From NCBI GenBank assembly GCA_016720545.1, contig JADKKK010000013.1, positions 133,747 to 197,746 of the forward strand: a stretch of 64,000 nucleotides of DNA. Reading direction: 5' to 3'. Source of the stretch: Myxococcales bacterium (GTDB lineage: Bacteria > Myxococcota_A > Polyangia > Polyangiales > Polyangiaceae). The position numbers and the translations under genes are program-made. Shown piece after piece: positions 27,841 to 37,215 of the stretch. The stretch's first letter is position 1, and each line of letters opens with the position of its first letter. Under the pieces are notes generated by a model. That model was not told the DNA's origin and made no database searches. It was given only the letters and a program-made list of their open reading frames with translations.

Positions 27841-29460
27841 ATGGCGGACGACCAGGCCACCGAAGCGCGCGACCCCGAGCCGGCAACGGCGACGGGCGCG
27901 TCACCCGCGCCTGGGGCGGGCGGCGACGAGGCGCGCAAGGCCGGCCGAGGCGGCGCGTTCGTGCTCGCGGCGAAGGTGTTCTTCCAGCTCGTGGGGTTCG
28001 CCCAGCAAGCGCTGCTCCCGAAGGCCATCGGCCTCGCCGGCTACGGCGGCTTCTCGCGCGTGTTCGCCCCGGTGAGCGTCGTCAGCAACGTCATCGTCTT
28101 CGGGTTCACCCAAGGCGTGAGCCGCGCGGTGGCGGGCGCGGGCGACAAGGACCGCGAGGCCTTCCGGGCGGCCTACCGCGTGAACCTCGCGCTCGGCTTT
28201 GCGATCGCGCTCGCGTTCCTCGCCCTCTCGCCCGCGCTCGCGTGGTTCCAGCACGCGCCCCACATCACGCGGTCGCTGATGGTGATGTCGGGGCTCTTGC
28301 TCGCGTACAGCGCCTACGCGCCGCTCATCGGTTACCTCAACGGCAAGGGGCAGTTTGGCCGACAGGCGTCGCTCGACATGATCGCGGCGACCCTGCGCAC
28401 CTCCGGCCTCGTCGGGCTCGGCTACCTGTTCCGCAAGCAGTGGGACGACGGCGTGCTCGGCAGCGCCGTCGGCGCGGTCCTCGCGGCGGGGCTCATCCTC
28501 CTGCTCGCCCTGTCGATGACGGGCACCGGCGCGAAGCCGAGCGCGGCGGACGCCGACGATCCGCGCATTCCACGCGCGCTCCCCTACTTCATAGGCCTCG
28601 CCCCCGTCATGCTGGCGCAGCTCTTCACGAGCGGGCTCATGCAGGCCGACATCACGGTGCTCGGCCACTTCCTCTCGGCCGCGGCCCCTGCCGACGACGC
28701 GGCGCCACAGAAGCTCGCCGACGAGTGGGTGGGCGTGTACCGCGCGTGCCAGCTCTTCGCCTTCCTTCCGTACCAGCTGCTGTTCAGCGTCACGCAGGTG
28801 CTCTTCCCCATGCTGGCGAAGGCCTCGAAGGAAGGCGACCAGGCAGCCGTCTCGCGGCTCGTGGCGCGCGGCTCACGACTCGGCGTGCTGGTCACGGGGC
28901 TGTTCGCCTCCGTGGTGGTCGCCCTGCCCGCTTCGCTCCTCGGGTTCGTGTACGGCCCCGACGTCTCCGCGCGCGGCGCGGCGACCCTGCGTGTCCTCGG
29001 GCTCGGCCAGGCGTCGTTCGCTATCTTTGGGCTCGCGACCACCGTGCTCGTGAGCCTCGGGCGAGAGCGCCGAGCGATGCGCCTCACCGCGCTCGCCCTC
29101 GGCGCCAACCTGCTCTTCGGTTGGGGGCTCGTCGGCAGAGCCAGCTTCGGCGGCCCACAGCTCGTCGCCGCCGCGACCGCGACCACGCTTTCCATTGTCG
29201 CTGCGCTCATTTACGCCACGCACACGGTGCGACGAGAGGCGGGCGCGTTCGTCCCCGCGGGCACGGCCGCGCGCGTGGGCGGCCTGCTCGTCGCCCTGGC
29301 CGCGGCGGGGCAGCTCGTGCCGCGCCTCTCGAAGCCGGTGACCGTGCTCGCGTGCGTGGGCGTGGTCGTGACCTACCTGCTCGTGCTCGTGGTCAGCGGC
29401 GAGCTCGGCCCGGACGATCTCGCCGTCGTCAAAGGTGTCGTGGCGCGGCGCCGCAAGTAG
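27841..29460 (+). CDS. MOP-superfamily flippase (MurJ/Wzx-type polysaccharide transporter)
   Basis: 539 residues, about 14 hydrophobic segments (for example GGAFVLAAKVFFQLVGFAQ, LGFAIALAFLALSP, VLVTGLFASVVVALP), matching the polysaccharide/lipid flippase branch of the MOP superfamily. The N-terminus is a 40-residue hydrophilic Ala/Pro/Glu extension. Charged residues in the membrane part (QADITVLGHFL) fit the family. Such proteins flip undecaprenyl-linked sugars across the inner membrane. No glycosyltransferases are nearby, so the substrate is unknown. MurJ itself is less likely because the pattern is closer to O-antigen flippases. Confidence 0.8.
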   Translation: MADDQATEARDPEPATATGASPAPGAGGDEARKAGRGGAFVLAAKVFFQLVGFAQQALLPKAIGLAGYGGFSRVFAPVSVVSNVIVFGFTQGVSRAVAGAGDKDREAFRAAYRVNLALGFAIALAFLALSPALAWFQHAPHITRSLMVMSGLLLAYSAYAPLIGYLNGKGQFGRQASLDMIAATLRTSGLVGLGYLFRKQWDDGVLGSAVGAVLAAGLILLLALSMTGTGAKPSAADADDPRIPRALPYFIGLAPVMLAQLFTSGLMQADITVLGHFLSAAAPADDAAPQKLADEWVGVYRACQLFAFLPYQLLFSVTQVLFPMLAKASKEGDQAAVSRLVARGSRLGVLVTGLFASVVVALPASLLGFVYGPDVSARGAATLRVLGLGQASFAIFGLATTVLVSLGRERRAMRLTALALGANLLFGWGLVGRASFGGPQLVAAATATTLSIVAALIYATHTVRREAGAFVPAGTAARVGGLLVALAAAGQLVPRLSKPVTVLACVGVVVTYLLVLVVSGELGPDDLAVVKGVVARRRK

Positions 29461-29489
29461 CGCGTCGGCGGACCGCCACCGACCCCGCC

Positions 29490-30134
29490 TCAGCGATCGT
29501 CGAGCTTGCCGTCCATCATGTCGAGGCGGCGCTTCGCCTCCTGGAACTGCTCCATCGTGAGGACCTGACGCTCGACCATCACGGTGAGCAGCGTGCGCGC
29601 GAAGAGGGCGAGCGAGTCCACGTCGCGTTGGAGGGCCAGCACGCGCGCGTCTGCGGCGGCCCCGTGCTGCGCTCCGGGCGGCGGACCGCCTGGAGGTCCG
29701 GGCGCGTAGACCCCCGGCGCCGCCGCTCCGGCGTATCCGCCCATCTCTCCGCCGGGAGCGCCGGAAGCGTACGGAGACGTGTAGCCGGTGCCGGGAGGAG
29801 GGAGCGCGTCGAGGCCGAGCGCCATTCCCTGTGGCATCGACTGGAGGCCCTGGCCTGGCGTCGGGCCCTGCATGCCCTGCGCGCCCTGCATGCCCTGGCC
29901 CCATGCCCTGGCCTGTCAGCGCGCCCACGCCGCCGAGCAGCGCGCCGCCGAGCGCCCCGACGGCCCCGCCCATTCCAGGCATCCCGGGCATGCCAGGCGC
30001 GCGCCCATGCCGGGCATCCCGCCCATGCCCATCCCGCCCGCCCCCCCGAGCGGCGGGCCCTGAGGCGCCGAGGGCTGCCCGCCGAACTGCGCGGTCGGTC
30101 CCATGATCCCGTTCAGCCAATCCATCGCGCCCAT
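29490..30134 (-). pseudogene. Met/Gly/Pro-rich protein with C-terminal helical domain, two frameshifts
   Basis: Read from ATG 30134 (MGAMDWLNGIMGPTAQFGG), the gene changes frame near 29997-30005 (GCGCGC run) and back near 29897-29902 (GGCCCC run). The three parts together give an N-terminal MPGMPGMG repeat, a GGAVGALGGALLGGVGAL glycine-zipper-like stretch, a Gln/Met/Pro-rich part and a folded C-terminus, LFARTLLTVMVERQVLTMEQ then a short helix, ending at 29490. The last part resembles small helical domains of myxobacterial proteins. Two compensating one-base indels suggest sequencing error as much as decay. No function can be assigned. Confidence 0.55.
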
Positions 30135-30899
30135 CGAGCACCTCCGCGCCCGAGCATACACGCCCCGGGGCGCGGCGGCGCGGGCGCGGTCCGGGGGTCG
30201 GGGTAAGGCGCGCCGCGGCGGGGGGGGGGGGGGGGGGGGCCCGGGGGGGGGGGGCGGCGGCCGGCCCCGCGCGCGGGCGGGGGCGGCCGGCCGGCGGGCC
30301 GGGGGGGCGCCGGGCCCGCGCCGGCGGGGGGGGGGGGGGCGGCGGGGGGGCCCGGGGGCGGCCGCGCCGGCCCCCGGCGCGGCCCCCGCCCCGGCCCCCG
30401 CGCCGGGCGCGCGGGGGGGCGGGGGGGCGGCGGCGGGGGGGGGGGGGGGGGGGCGCGCACGCCCGGGGGGGCTTGGGGGGGGTGCCCGGTGGGCGGGGGC
30501 GGCCGGGGCCCCGCGCCGGGCCCCCCGCGGGGGGGGCCGGCCGGCGGGGGGCGCGGGGGGGGGGCGCCGGCGGGGGGGGGGGGGGGGGGGGGCCGCGGGG
30601 GGGGGGGGGGGGGCGCGGGGGGCGCCCCGGGCGGGGGGGCGGGGGCGGGGGCGGGCCGCCCCCCGGGCGGGGGGGGGCGGGCCCGGGGGGGCGCGGGGGG
30701 CGGGGGGGGCGGGCCGGCCCGCGGGGGGGGGCCGGGCGGCGGGGGGCTGGGGCGCGGGGGGGCCGCCCCGGGGGGCGGGGCGGGGGCCGCCGGGGCCGTG
30801 CGCGGGGCCGGGGCTGGCGGGGGGGGGGGGGGGCGCGCCGCCCGGGGGCGGGGCCGGCCCCCCCCCCCGGGGGGCGTCCGCGCGGGTCGAACGCGCCCC
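30135..30899. other. Nearly A/T-free G-rich tract between two minus-strand genes
   Basis: From about 30207 to 30880 the + strand is almost only G and C, with a strong G bias and G runs of up to 20 (30220-30239). Fewer than ten A/T bases occur in about 670. No gene can be supported here; every frame is open merely because stop codons need A and T. Many potential G-quadruplexes are present. The texture differs from everything else in the window, so an artefact (base-calling or assembly) is likely. Confidence 0.8.
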
Positions 30900-32063
30900 T
30901 CAGGGCAGGTTCGTGCCCAGCACGAAGAAGACGTAAGAACCCGTCACTACGTGAGAAATTGTCACGCCGAGCACGTGGGGTCGCTTCGCGTACAAGAGCC
31001 CCCACACGAGGCCAGGGACGAACGCGAACACGGCGAAGAAGAACGACATATGGAGGTGCGTGACCGCGAAGAGGAGCGCGGCGACGACCACGGCGCGCGC
31101 CGTGGCGCCCTTGCCGCGGAGAAAGAGCATGAGGCCGCTCTGGAGCGCGCAGCGCACGATGAGCTCCTGCACGAAGCTCGACACAGCGTAAATGAGCACG
31201 AGCCGCTGGATCGCGGGCTCCTGGAAGCGCGCGACGACGTCGGTGTGCTCGAAGAGCGGCATACCGCGCCACGCTTCGTTCACGCGGAGCGCGACGAGCT
31301 TCACCGCGGTGATGCCGGCGAGCAGCGGCGGGGTGGCGAGCACGGCGAGCCCGAAGGAGCCGAGCGAGTGCTTGAGCCCGAGCCCGAACGAGGCGATCGG
31401 GAGCCCGGTGCGCCGGATGAAGCGGACGCCGCCGTACGCGAACAGGCCAATGAGCGGAAGGCTCAAGTACGACGTCGATCCCGGCAGGCTCCCTTTCACG
31501 CTCGGCAGGCTCGCGAGGAGCACAGCGTAGCCCGCGAGGAGCACCAGCACATCGACGACGAAGAGGCCCATCGCGGCGCGCTCGCGCGCCCGGAGCAGGT
31601 CCGCGGTCGACTGCTCGCGGAGGCGCGCGGCCATCACCCGGGCCATGGAGCACACGAGGTCTTCGTAGGCCTCGGAGAGCTCGGCCGCGTGGGGCGCGGA
31701 GGGGGCGACGAGCGCGCCGCCGGGCCGCAGCGCGGTGAACGGGATCTGCCACACCGTGCAGGGCTCGAGCGCGAGGACCGACGCGGTGGTGGGGAGGCCG
31801 TCGAAGATGCTCATCTCGCCGAGCACCGCGCCGACCCCGACCTCGGCGACCTCGTGCACCTCCTCGGCGTGGGTGTCGCGGCGCGCCACACGCGCTCGGC
31901 CCCGCGCGAGCACGTAGAGGTGCTCGGTGGGCGTCCCCTCGGTGAGCAGCGCCTCGCCCGGCGTGAGCTCCCTCACGGTGAGGACCCGGGCCAGCGGCGC
32001 CCGATGCGCGGGCGTCATCCCCGCGAAGAGCGGGAGCGACTCGAACGGGAGCGCCTCGCTCAC
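30900..32063 (-). CDS. Cyclic-nucleotide-binding domain fused to a CPBP-family membrane protease
   Basis: 387 residues from GTG 32063, which overlaps the stop of the upstream oxidoreductase (GTGA). Residues about 1-130 are a cNMP/Crp-type sensor: LFAGMTPAHRAPLARV, GEALLTEGTPTEHLYVLARG, GAVLGEMSIFDGLPTTASV. A linker helix with basic residues follows, then eight or so membrane segments. The CPBP (Abi, CAAX-protease-like) motifs are FVQELIVR (normally EExxxR, first Glu replaced by Gln), FAVTHLH (second metal-site His) and ISHVV. Known CPBP proteins cleave prenylated or membrane substrates. Fusion to a nucleotide sensor suggests ligand-controlled proteolysis, which is inference. Confidence 0.8.
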   Translation of the reverse strand: MSEALPFESLPLFAGMTPAHRAPLARVLTVRELTPGEALLTEGTPTEHLYVLARGRARVARRDTHAEEVHEVAEVGVGAVLGEMSIFDGLPTTASVLALEPCTVWQIPFTALRPGGALVAPSAPHAAELSEAYEDLVCSMARVMAARLREQSTADLLRARERAAMGLFVVDVLVLLAGYAVLLASLPSVKGSLPGSTSYLSLPLIGLFAYGGVRFIRRTGLPIASFGLGLKHSLGSFGLAVLATPPLLAGITAVKLVALRVNEAWRGMPLFEHTDVVARFQEPAIQRLVLIYAVSSFVQELIVRCALQSGLMLFLRGKGATARAVVVAALLFAVTHLHMSFFFAVFAFVPGLVWGLLYAKRPHVLGVTISHVVTGSYVFFVLGTNLP

Positions 32064-33790
32064 TCCGCGGGTCCCTCGCCCTCGCGCTCCTGAAGGCTCG
32101 CGGAGCCGAGGGCGAGCGCGCGCTCCTCGAGCTCGCGCACGCGCGCGCGGGTCCACTCCTCGGGGATCGCGGGGCGGAGCTCCTGGCCCTCCTTCACGGG
32201 GACGTGCGCCATCGCGTGCTCGGCCAGCGCCGTGATGGTGAGGCTCGGGTTCACGCCCAGGTTCGCGGGGATCATGGATCCGTCGCACACGTAGAGCCCC
32301 GGGTGACCGAAGACCTCGTTGCGCGCGTCGATGACGCCGGTCTCGGGCGACTCGCCGATGGGCGCGCCGCCGAGCACGTGCGCGGTGGTCGGCACGTCGA
32401 AGAGCACCTCGGGGATGGACGAGTACGCGATGCCACCCTCCATGCGGCCCGCGAACGCGCGCGCCACCTCGTTGCCGAGCGGGATGTAGGTCGGGTTCGG
32501 CGCGCCCTTGCCGCGGTCGGTGTCGAACGCCCGCGTGAAGAGCCGCGTCCACTTGCGCTTCATCCGCAGCGAGATCGAGTTGTCGAGGGTCTGCATGACG
32601 AGGAGGAAGATGCCCCGCTTGGCCTTCCCGAACGGCCAGAGCGACCGCAGGAACGTGACCGGCTGGGTGAGCACGTTCTTCAAGTAGCGGAGCGGGCGGG
32701 GGAGCCCGGGGCCGCCGTCGGTGAGGAGGGTGGCGAGGGGCGCGAGGGCGTCGCTGCCCTCGCTGTAGCGCACCACCTCGACGTGGGTGTCGTGGTCGGG
32801 ATGGAACGACGAGGTAATGGCTATACCCTTGGAATAGTTCACCTTGTCGCTCGATGAGGTCACCCCGAGGATGGCCTCGCTGTTCGTCCGGACCCGCTCG
32901 CCGAGGCAGGCCGACACGTTGGGCAGCCCGCCTCGCTCTCGGCACTCGAGCAGCAGCTTCACCGTGCCGAGCACGCCGGCGGAGAGCACTACGTTGCGCG
33001 CGCGCACGACTCGGCGATCCTTCGCGAACCAGGCGCCGCTCTCCTCGTGCGTGACCTCGTAGCCACCGCCGGGCAGCGCGCGGACGTCGGTGACGGTGCG
33101 CATCGGCTCGATGACCGCGCCGCGCTTCTCTGCAAAGTACAGGTAATTTTTGTCGAGGGTGTTCTTCGCGCCGTGGCGGCATCCCACCATGCACCCGCCG
33201 CACAGCGTGCACGGCGAGCGGTCGGGGCCGAGCCCGTTGAAGTAGGGGTCTCTTGGCTCGCCGCGCCCGCCGCCGGCGCCCGGCTCCCCGAAGTACACCG
33301 CGACGGGCGTGCGGATGTACGACGCCTCGCGGCCCATCTTCTTCGCGATGTCCTTGAGCAGCACGTCGGGCTCGCCCTCGAACCGGTTCTGGGTGACGCC
33401 GAGCATGTACTGGGCCGCGCGGTAGTGCGGCATGAGCGCCGCCTTCCAGTCATGGATGCCCGCCCACTGCGGCGCCGAGAAGAACGCGTCGGGGGGCACG
33501 TAGAGCGTGTTGGCGTACACGAGCGAGCCACCGCCGACGCCCGCGCCCGACAGCACGAACACGTCGGAGAAGAACGAGAGCCGCAGGATGCCGAAGCACT
33601 TCGCCGCGGGCAGCCACAGCGAGCGACGGATGTCCCAGTTGGTCTTCGGGAAATCCAGCGGCGCGAAGCGGGCGCCGCGCTCCAGCACCCGCACCGAGTA
33701 GCCCTTCTCGGCGAGGCGCAGCGCGGACACGCTGCCCCCGAAGCCGGAGCCCACGATGAGGAAGTCGACGTCGAAGGGCGGTTGGGTCAT
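32060..33790 (-). CDS. GMC-family FAD-dependent oxidoreductase (cholesterol-oxidase-like branch)
   Basis: About 576 residues from ATG 33790; GTG 33835 would add 15 residues, and neither has a clear Shine-Dalgarno. The FAD-binding Rossmann motif is at the N-terminus (FLIVGSGFGGSVSALRLAEKG), then GAGVGGGSLVYAN, and the C-terminal GMC signature GGAPIG ... YVCDGSMIPANLGVNPSLT with the active-site region. A Cys-rich segment CTLCGGCMVGCRHGAKNT (near residue 190) is typical of this bacterial subgroup and may bind a cofactor or metal. It oxidises an alcohol group, substrate unknown. Translationally coupled to the downstream CPBP fusion gene. Confidence 0.85.
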   Translation of the reverse strand: MTQPPFDVDFLIVGSGFGGSVSALRLAEKGYSVRVLERGARFAPLDFPKTNWDIRRSLWLPAAKCFGILRLSFFSDVFVLSGAGVGGGSLVYANTLYVPPDAFFSAPQWAGIHDWKAALMPHYRAAQYMLGVTQNRFEGEPDVLLKDIAKKMGREASYIRTPVAVYFGEPGAGGGRGEPRDPYFNGLGPDRSPCTLCGGCMVGCRHGAKNTLDKNYLYFAEKRGAVIEPMRTVTDVRALPGGGYEVTHEESGAWFAKDRRVVRARNVVLSAGVLGTVKLLLECRERGGLPNVSACLGERVRTNSEAILGVTSSSDKVNYSKGIAITSSFHPDHDTHVEVVRYSEGSDALAPLATLLTDGGPGLPRPLRYLKNVLTQPVTFLRSLWPFGKAKRGIFLLVMQTLDNSISLRMKRKWTRLFTRAFDTDRGKGAPNPTYIPLGNEVARAFAGRMEGGIAYSSIPEVLFDVPTTAHVLGGAPIGESPETGVIDARNEVFGHPGLYVCDGSMIPANLGVNPSLTITALAEHAMAHVPVKEGQELRPAIPEEWTRARVRELEERALALGSASLQEREGEGPAE

Positions 33791-33968
33791 GGACGGCTGG
33801 CTCGAGAACGGGGAGCGCGCGGAAGCGTCGGGCACGCGAGCGCGCGCGGGGGAGGAGCTCCTCGGAAGCTTACCACCGACGCTCGAGCGGGGTCCTCGGG
33901 CAAGCGGAGCGCGCAGGGCGTTTCCGCTTCATGCGGGGCGGCGTTCACCGCATACTCGGCGGCTATCC

Positions 33969-34937
33969 ATGCGCGACAGCGAGCCCCCGAAGGAAGACCA
34001 CTCCACCGCACACATCGTCCAGTCGCTCGGCATCAACCTGCTCATCGCCGCGGTGAAGGCGGTCGCGGCGGTGCTCACGAAGTCTGGCGCGATGCTGGCC
34101 GAGGCGCTCCACTCGTTCTCCGACTGCGGCAACCAGGTGCTCCTGCTCGTGGGCGTGCGCCAGTCGAGGAAGCCACCTGACGCGAGCCACCCGCTCGGGT
34201 ACGGGCGCGCCGTCTACTTCTGGTCGTTCATGGTGGCGATGCTGCTCTTCACGGGCGGCGGGATGTTCTCGATCTACGAGGGCGTGCACAAGATCCGCGA
34301 GCCGGAGCCGGTCGAGAAGGTGTGGATCGGCCTCTTGATACTCGGCATCTCGCTCGTGCTCGAGGGCGGCGCCACGCTGTCCAACATCCGCGAGCTGAAC
34401 AAGCGGCGCGGGGAGAAGCCGTTCATCCAGTATCTCCGCGACACCAAAGACGCTGACCTCGTGGTCGTCTTCGGGGAGAACTCCGCGGCGGTGCTCGGCC
34501 TCGCGTTCGCGATCGTGGCGCTGTCGCTCGCCGCCCTCACCCACGACGGCCGGTGGGACGGCGCGGGCAGCGTCGCCATCGGCGTGGTGCTCGTGGGCGT
34601 CGCCGTGTTCCTCGCCGTGGAGGTGAGCTCGCTCTTGCTGGGCGAGGCCGCCGATCCGGAGATCGAGGCGGCCGCGCGCGCGGCGGCGAGCGACTTCGTC
34701 GAGCTCAACCGGGTGCTCAACTGCGTCACTCTGCAGCAAGGACCCGGCGAGGTGTTCGTGTCGATCAAGCTCTCGTTCAAGAGCGACCTCGGCATCGACG
34801 ACGTGTGCCGCGTCATCAACCGCTTCGAGGAGAAGCTCCGCGCCGCGTGCCCCGAAGCCCGGTGGATCTTCGTCGAGCCCGACATCGACCGGGACGCCGA
34901 GGCGGCGCCCGATACCGCGGCGCCCACCGCCGAGTGA
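33969..34937 (+). CDS. Cation diffusion facilitator, ZnT9-like
   Basis: 322 residues from ATG 33969. Six membrane segments and a cytoplasmic C-terminal domain. TM2 carries AEALHSFSDCGNQ, and the next loop reads PDASHPLGYGRAVYFWSF in short form, both characteristic of the ZnT9 (SLC30A9)-like branch rather than FieF. The fifth membrane segment has FGENSAAVLGLAF, where classical zinc transporters have HxxxD, so the metal site is altered. It moves divalent cations, with uncertain specificity. It stands alone between a divergent oxidoreductase gene and the 35004 gene. Confidence 0.85.
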   Translation: MRDSEPPKEDHSTAHIVQSLGINLLIAAVKAVAAVLTKSGAMLAEALHSFSDCGNQVLLLVGVRQSRKPPDASHPLGYGRAVYFWSFMVAMLLFTGGGMFSIYEGVHKIREPEPVEKVWIGLLILGISLVLEGGATLSNIRELNKRRGEKPFIQYLRDTKDADLVVVFGENSAAVLGLAFAIVALSLAALTHDGRWDGAGSVAIGVVLVGVAVFLAVEVSSLLLGEAADPEIEAAARAAASDFVELNRVLNCVTLQQGPGEVFVSIKLSFKSDLGIDDVCRVINRFEEKLRAACPEARWIFVEPDIDRDAEAAPDTAAPTAE

Positions 34938-34990
34938 CCCGCGACGCGTGCCCTGCCACAACTGATCCGTGACAAGAGGCGCCCACCTGG

Positions 34991-34996
34991 TACCCT
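34991..34996 (+). promoter_or_regulatory. -10-like element before the 35004 gene
   Basis: TACCCT ends 7 bases before ATG 35004, which has no Shine-Dalgarno. The spacing is that of a -10 hexamer for a leaderless transcript. Confidence 0.35.
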
Positions 34997-35003
34997 CCGG
35001 GAC

Positions 35004-36174
35004 ATGCGCCGCGTCGAACCGCGCCCGGGGTCGATCGATTACCAGGCGCTGGCGCTGAGCGCGGAGGAGGGCTTTCTGCTCTCCCGCGTCGAGGGCGTGA
35101 CCGACACGCGAGAGCTCGTGGCGCTCACCGGCCTCCCTCCGGAGGAGGTCGACCGCATCGTCGACCGCCTGCACGCGCTCGGTGTGGTCTCGGCTCGGGA
35201 CGACGCGACGCCGCGGCGGGAGTCGTTCTTGCCGCCCCCGCGCGAGTCGGTCGCGCCCGGCCCACGAGTCGCTCTTGCGCGAGTTCGTCGAGTGGGGCGA
35301 GACACCTCAGGGCGACCCGGCGGAGGCTCCCCAAGGCAGCGAGGCACCTCAACGAAGCCCGAGCGTGGCGGCTGAGGGCAGCCAGGGCGAGCTGGCCGAA
35401 GAGGCGACCCAGGACGACCTCCTGGCGGACACCGATCCGGCCGAGCCCGAGTCCGAAGGAGACAAGCTCGCCGAGCGCGACTACCGGAGGGTGTACGAGG
35501 CGGTGTTCCGCCCCATGGAAGCCGACGCGCGGGCCGCGCACGCCGCGACCGCCGCCGGGTCGGAGCTGATGGCCCTTTGCCTCGACCCCGACCCGCGCGT
35601 CATCTACGCGGTCGTGCACAACGCGCGCACCGGGCTCGATCACTTCCGCTTCATCGCGCTGTGGCACCGCACGCCGCAGGGCCTCGAGCACATCCCGCGC
35701 GAGAGCGCGCGCGATCGCCAGGTCGAGCGCCGCCTGCTCCGAAACCCGCAGCTCTCCGAGCAGATGCTCGGGCGCATCCTCGGCCCGAAGCGACTGCTCG
35801 ACGTGTACAAGACCGCGATCGATCGCGAGGTGCCAGAGCGAACGCGCCAAAAAACGCGCGGCGCGCTGCTGCAGCGCTGGAGCAAGGCCGCCCCCGAGGA
35901 GCGCGTCGAGCTCTTGCTGACGACCGAGGGGCGGTGCCTCATCCTGCTCGTCGGCGGGACCATCGACGCGCGCAGCGTGCAAATCTTGTGCGGCCGCTCG
36001 TCGTTCACCACGATGTTCGTGACGAGCGTGGTGCGCTTCAGCGCCGCCCCGCCCGCGCTGCTCGCGCACTTCGCGAAGCAGCCCCTCGTGCGGCGCAACC
36101 CCGCGCTCCGCAAGCTCCTGCTCACCCACAAGAACCTCCCCGGCGACGCCAAGAGGGCCCTCCAGGGGCTGTAG
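35004..36174 (+). pseudogene. Conserved helical-repeat protein, one frameshift
   Basis: The N-terminal frame (ATG 35004) encodes a small winged-helix-like domain, LALSAEEGFLLSRVEGVTD then ELVALTGLPPEEVDRIVDR, a module common at the start of myxobacterial proteins. At about 35255-35262 (CCCGGCCC) the frame changes, and the protein continues HESLLREFVEWGE in the next frame to 36174. That part has an acidic linker and then helical repeats (ELMALCLDPDPRVIYAVVHN, NPQLSEQMLGRIL, NPALRKLLLTHKNLPGD) reminiscent of HEAT/DUF2336-type repeats. A single extra base explains the break. Probably a functional gene with a sequence error. Function unknown. Confidence 0.65.
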
Positions 36175-36192
36175 AGAATCGCGAAAGAGACC

Positions 36193-37215
36193 ATGCCCGA
36201 AGGCGACGAGCGAGCGAAGAAACAAGAGCGATTCCGTGCCTTTCTCGAGGCTCGGCTCGACGGCCCCGAGGCGGCCGCCGAGTGGCGCGCGAACCTGGGG
36301 CGCGGCTACGAGGAGCTGCTCACCCGCCCGCTGGGCGAGCTGCTTCCCCGCGAGGCCCTCCTCCGCCTCGTCGAGGCCGGCCGACGCCCCGAGGTCTACG
36401 ACCGCGCCGTCGCGAAGATCTCCAAGGCCGTGCACGCGGAGGCCTACCCGCGCGTGCTGCGGCACGACGCCACGCTCGGGCGCTACGTGCCGGCGGCCGG
36501 CCGCGCGAAGATCGACGCGCTCCTCGGGCGACCCAACCTGGTGAACCCGAAGCTCGTGCGCGAGGTGCTCGCGCAGGAGGCCATGGAAGACCTGATGCGC
36601 GAGGTGCTGTTCGACGCGCTGAAGGAGTTCAACCAGAACGTGAACCCGTTCTTCGCCGAGTGGGGCATCCCCGGGCTCATCAAGAAGGTCATGCCCATCG
36701 GCTCGGGCGCGGTGCTCAAGTCCCTCGACTCGGTGCGCGGCGAGTTCGACAAGCGACTCGACCCCGAGATCCGCAAGTTCCTGGGCGCCTTCGCGCGCAA
36801 GGCCCTCGACCGCACCGCGAACCTCATGATCGACAAGGGCGACTCGCCCAAGTTCGTCGAGCTCCGGCGCGCCGTCGCACGCTGGCTCTACGAGCAGCCC
36901 GTGGGCGAGCTCGCGACCGCCGTCGACGCCGAGGCGGTCGCGCTCGGCCGCGAGGCCGGCGTGCTCATCGCCGCGCACGCCGCCACGGTGGACGAGCTGT
37001 CGCGCGAGATCACCGACGTTATCGGTGCATTCTGCACGAAACACCAGACCGACCCGCTGGCGGCGGTGCTCGCGGCCTACGACGTGACTTACGCGCCGGA
37101 TCTCGACGCGCTCGCCGAGGCGACCTGGCCGCTCGTGCGCACGGCCGCGAAGAGCGCGACGGCGCTCGACTGGGCCGCGAAGGTGTACGGCGAGTTCCTC
37201 GCCGCGGGCGAGTGA
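36193..37215 (+). CDS. Conserved uncharacterised helical protein
   Basis: 340 residues from ATG 36193, 18 bases after the preceding gene and overlapping the next one by 4 (GTGA). Almost entirely helical and cytosolic, with no signal or membrane segment. Notable conserved-looking blocks are WRANLGRGYEELLTRPLGELL, LREVL-type helices around residue 130, GIPGLIKKVMPIGSGAVLKSL and FLGAFARKALDR. I do not recognise the family. Together with its two neighbours it forms a three-gene unit. Confidence 0.65.
   Translation: MPEGDERAKKQERFRAFLEARLDGPEAAAEWRANLGRGYEELLTRPLGELLPREALLRLVEAGRRPEVYDRAVAKISKAVHAEAYPRVLRHDATLGRYVPAAGRAKIDALLGRPNLVNPKLVREVLAQEAMEDLMREVLFDALKEFNQNVNPFFAEWGIPGLIKKVMPIGSGAVLKSLDSVRGEFDKRLDPEIRKFLGAFARKALDRTANLMIDKGDSPKFVELRRAVARWLYEQPVGELATAVDAEAVALGREAGVLIAAHAATVDELSREITDVIGAFCTKHQTDPLAAVLAAYDVTYAPDLDALAEATWPLVRTAAKSATALDWAAKVYGEFLAAGE

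Noticed and set aside
28873..31752. A 959-codon minus-strand frame through the flippase gene, the G-rich tract and the CPBP gene
   Set aside because: Open only because of the A/T-free tract; just its middle part (about 29900-30000) contributes to the frameshifted Met/Gly/Pro-rich gene.
30103..32093. Gly/Arg/Pro-only open frames on both strands across 30.1-32.1 kb
   Set aside because: No stop codons can occur in almost pure G/C sequence; composition is not protein-like.
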